Positions 13,309 to 14,935 of a stretch of 14,935 nt of DNA are shown here, piece after piece. The DNA comes from Candidatus Shapirobacteria bacterium. GTDB taxonomy: Bacteria; Patescibacteriota; Microgenomatia; UBA12405. The DNA lies in assembly GCA_009885205.1 (NCBI GenBank), contig VFLE01000040.1:1-14935 (forward strand), read 5' to 3'. The position numbers were made by a program, and so were the translations under genes. The first letter of the stretch is position 1, and every line of letters begins with the position of its first letter. The notes beneath the pieces were generated by a model. That model was not told the DNA's origin and did no database searches. It saw only the letters and a program-made list of their open reading frames with translations.

Positions 13309-14239
13309 ATCGGTCTCTATTTCCACTATGAAATTTATCGTGAACTTCGCGTAATCTAGAATCAGTAATGTGAGTATAAATTTGGGTGGTGGCTATATTG
13401 GCGTGACCCAACAACTCTTGAACTGATCTTAAATCTGCTCCCGCCCGAAGTAAGTCGGTAGCCATCGAATGTCGAAGTGTATGAGGCGTCGCATCGACTG
13501 GTAATTTAGCGCTTACGACATAATGTTTAACTAGACGTTGCACTGATCGTGGAGTTAGTCTCATTTCCGAATCACTACTGGCAATTTCATTTTTTCCTCC
13601 ATATCGAATGAACAATGGTTTAAAATTATCCATTCTCGATTTTAAATATTTATTCAATAGTTCTGCAGCTTGGTGGGAAATAAATACCACCCGTGATTTC
13701 CCCCCTTTACCAACAATACCGAATTCTCGTAACTTTAGGTTAATTTGGTTACAATTAAGTGACACTAATTCTGATACTCGCAACCCAGTCGAGAACAGCA
13801 ATTCCAAAATAGCTCTATCTCGTAATCCCACCTTAGTTGACGTTAATGGTTGACTCAACAATCTTTTTATTTGATCATTATCCAAAAATTTTAAGCTATG
13901 ATCCTTATTCTTTGGCACTTCAATTTTTTCTGGAGCCATCACCGAATAGTCATTTTTAATTAGCCACTTCAAAAAAGAACGGATAGCTATGGCATAATAG
14001 CCCTGAGTCACACTCTTCATCATTCCTTTAGTTCCTGGTTGCCGTGACAAATGCAATCTAAAATTCCGAATATTGTTCATATTAATATCTCCAATCTCGG
14101 GAGTTTCAATTCCACTTTCAATTAAAAATCTTTCAAACCCATTAAGGTAATGTCGATAGTTTCTCACTGTCAACTTTGACGAGTTGCGCTCCACCTCGAG
14201 ATATTCTAGAAAACTAGTGACACCTTCATGAAGTTTCAT
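13307..14239 (-). CDS. Xer-type tyrosine recombinase
   Basis: 310 residues. An N-terminal SAM-like core-binding domain (about 1-105; FLEYLEVERNSSKLTVRNYRHY in part) precedes the catalytic domain, which has all expected residues: R154 (TGLRVSEL), K178 (VGKGGKSR), H253 and R256 (PHTLRHSMA), H279 (LGHANI) and nucleophile Y288 (QIYTH). Length and motif layout match XerC/XerD and not phage integrases. It probably resolves chromosome dimers at a dif-like site. No neighbouring phage genes are seen. The gene converges on gyrA and ends in its own terminator. A candidate recombinase-type inverted repeat lies about 280 bp upstream (14520-14549). Confidence 0.92.
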   Translation of the reverse strand: MKLHEGVTSFLEYLEVERNSSKLTVRNYRHYLNGFERFLIESGIETPEIGDINMNNIRNFRLHLSRQPGTKGMMKSVTQGYYAIAIRSFLKWLIKNDYSVMAPEKIEVPKNKDHSLKFLDNDQIKRLLSQPLTSTKVGLRDRAILELLFSTGLRVSELVSLNCNQINLKLREFGIVGKGGKSRVVFISHQAAELLNKYLKSRMDNFKPLFIRYGGKNEIASSDSEMRLTPRSVQRLVKHYVVSAKLPVDATPHTLRHSMATDLLRAGADLRSVQELLGHANIATTQIYTHITDSRLREVHDKFHSGNRDR

Positions 14240-14480
14240 TAATCAAGACTATCAGGTGCATATCAACAAAACAATCATCAATCCTAGAGCCTCTGGTGAA
14301 GCCTATTTAATTTAAACCTAACTTTCCGTATTTTTTAATGGTAGGGGAGTCAAGTGGATGTTTTAGGCACAGACCATCAGTCAAGAACCATCAACACCAA
14401 CAAGGGGAATAATGCCTTTATTTAAATGTCTGTCATCCAGATATTTTTTATAATTCGTAATTAGTAATTTTTAAATATTA

Positions 14481-14506
14481 CCCGGCAACTGCCGGGCTCC
14501 CCTGCC
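14481..14506 (-). repeat. GC-rich palindrome abutting AGGGGAG
   Basis: CCCGGCAACTGCCGGG (14481-14496) is a 6- to 7-bp stem. On the minus strand it directly follows AGGGGAG (complement of 14497-14503), the same order as in the composite repeat at 7507-7535. Confidence 0.5.
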
Positions 14507-14519
14507 TCTTTTGGTATAT

Positions 14520-14549
14520 ATAGTCGCAAAAGATACATTGTGCGACTAT
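14520..14549. other. Inverted repeat resembling a tyrosine-recombinase core site
   Basis: ATAGTCGCA and TGCGACTAT are perfect 9-bp inverted arms around 12 nt. Read as 11-bp arms (10/11 matching) with an 8-bp centre (AGATACAT), the layout is that of sites bound by Xer/Cre-type recombinases. It lies about 280 bp from the start of the recombinase gene. It lacks clear similarity to E. coli or B. subtilis dif, and it could also be an operator. Confidence 0.35.
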
Positions 14550-14589
14550 GGTAATTGAGTTCCCCATCCACTAGAGAAGAAGACCTCTA

Positions 14590-14606
14590 CCCCGGCGACG
14601 CCGGGG
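14590..14606. repeat. GC-rich mini-palindrome
   Basis: CCCCGGC-GAC-GCCGGGG is a 7-bp perfect stem with a 3-nt loop, standing out in AT-rich spacer just before a long A/T tract. It is related in form to the palindrome at 14481. Confidence 0.5.
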
Positions 14607-14716
14607 ATAATAAAATTTAATTTATAATTTTTAATTCATAATTTAATAATTGCCCTTTACCTCCTCTCCTTCCCAAAGCTATATAATCACTTTGATACAG
14701 TCGACTGCTAAATAAC

Positions 14717-14725
14717 TTATCCACA
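14717..14725 (+). promoter_or_regulatory. Consensus DnaA box
   Basis: TTATCCACA is an exact match to the high-affinity DnaA-binding consensus. It lies in noncoding DNA about 65 bp after an A/T-rich tract. I found no second exact copy in the neighbouring spacer, so it may be part of an origin extending to the right, a DnaA-regulated promoter, or chance. Confidence 0.4.
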
Positions 14726-14777
14726 ACACTATATCAATCTATATCATGAAAATGTCTTATAATATCGTGAAAACCAC

Positions 14778-14793
14778 CCTATAATATTATAGG
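14778..14793. promoter_or_regulatory. Perfect 16-bp palindrome with back-to-back -10 elements
   Basis: CCTATAATATTATAGG contains TATAAT on both strands, so it could serve divergent promoters or bind a dimeric regulator. On the minus strand AGGGGAGT (14804-14797) lies exactly 3 nt before it, as with the trmH-internal repeat. Confidence 0.4.
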
Positions 14794-14827
14794 TCTACTC
14801 CCCTGCTTCAACCCACTATCAATTAAT

Positions 14828-14935
14828 TTATAACTCCTTCCACCCCGATAAAACTTTACTAATTATTCCCGGTAAGGCAAATATCATATCGGGACGATAA
14901 TTGACCACTACTGCCGGTGTGGTATTGTTTGTCAT
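14828..14935 (-). CDS. Short reading frame at the right edge (probably 3' end of a gene)
   Basis: The minus strand is open from the window edge to TAA at 14830-14828, 35 codons ending FALPGIISKVLSGWKEL. An ATG coincides with the last three bases of the window, but the true start may lie further right. The visible peptide has a proline/arginine segment (VVNYRPDMIFALPG) and a helical tail. Not recognised. It could be the C-terminus of a larger protein or a spurious frame. Confidence 0.35.
   Translation of the reverse strand: MTNNTTPAVVVNYRPDMIFALPGIISKVLSGWKEL

Larger units (their letters stand above)
14240..14827. other. Noncoding region with palindromes and a DnaA box
   Basis: No credible gene is visible on either strand. 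It holds AGGGGAGT (14343-14350), AT-rich stretches (14446-14478 and about 14607-14652), two GC-rich palindromes, a 9-bp inverted repeat, a TATAAT (14682-14687) followed by the palindrome CAGTCGACTG (14698-14707), a DnaA box, another TATAAT (14758-14763), and a TATAATATTATA palindrome. The density of sites suggests a replication or regulatory region more than random spacer, but no single function is established. Confidence 0.5.

Noticed and set aside
13259..14256. TGATAGTC in inverted orientation on either side of the recombinase gene, as possible att or terminal repeats
   Set aside because: Only 8 nt, with no further similarity in the flanks, and the enzyme looks like a chromosomal Xer with no phage genes nearby.
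14746..14784. Short plus-strand frame MKMSYNIVKTTL
   Set aside because: Only 12 codons, no ribosome-binding site, and it overlaps -10 elements and a palindrome.

Overview
This is an AT-rich bacterial chromosome segment with compact genes on both strands. It looks like a Patescibacteria/CPR genome of the Parcubacteria type. That placement is an inference from the small hypothetical proteins, the near-absence of Shine-Dalgarno sequences, many GC-rich mini-palindromes in an AT-rich background, and the gene style. No rRNA or marker protein in the window settles it.

Layout: 1-156 (minus) is the 5' part of a small gene leaving on the left. Positions 259-3675 hold a small hypothetical gene followed by a MacAB-type tripartite export operon (adaptor, ATPase, MacB/FtsX permease). 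Positions 3698-6214 hold a histidine-rich membrane protein, a HEPN-domain putative RNase, a [4Fe-4S] ferredoxin paired with an exported thioredoxin-fold protein, and a small CPGC protein. Positions 6230-7000 are a REP/RAYT locus: an HUH-type REP-associated transposase with four copies of a 28-bp GTAG-footed palindrome, one of them inside its own coding sequence. Positions 7105-13213 carry a TrmH/SpoU methyltransferase, gyrB, a small membrane protein, an NYN-domain putative RNase and gyrA. Positions 13307-14239 (minus) encode a Xer-type tyrosine recombinase. Positions 14240-14827 are a noncoding stretch with palindromes, a consensus DnaA box and a candidate recombinase-type inverted repeat. A short reading frame enters from the right edge.

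The least expected pattern is that three genes (the macB-like permease, the trmH-like gene and gyrA) each have a diverged echo of their own first codons upstream on the same strand. Two of these echoes end by overlapping the next gene's start codon. A second pattern is an extended -10 promoter lying about 6-7 nt before several start codons, which implies leaderless mRNAs. A third is a short dispersed motif, AGGGGAGT, which in two copies sits exactly 3 nt before a 16-bp palindrome. The two gyrase subunits differ from the usual residues at three quinolone-interacting positions.
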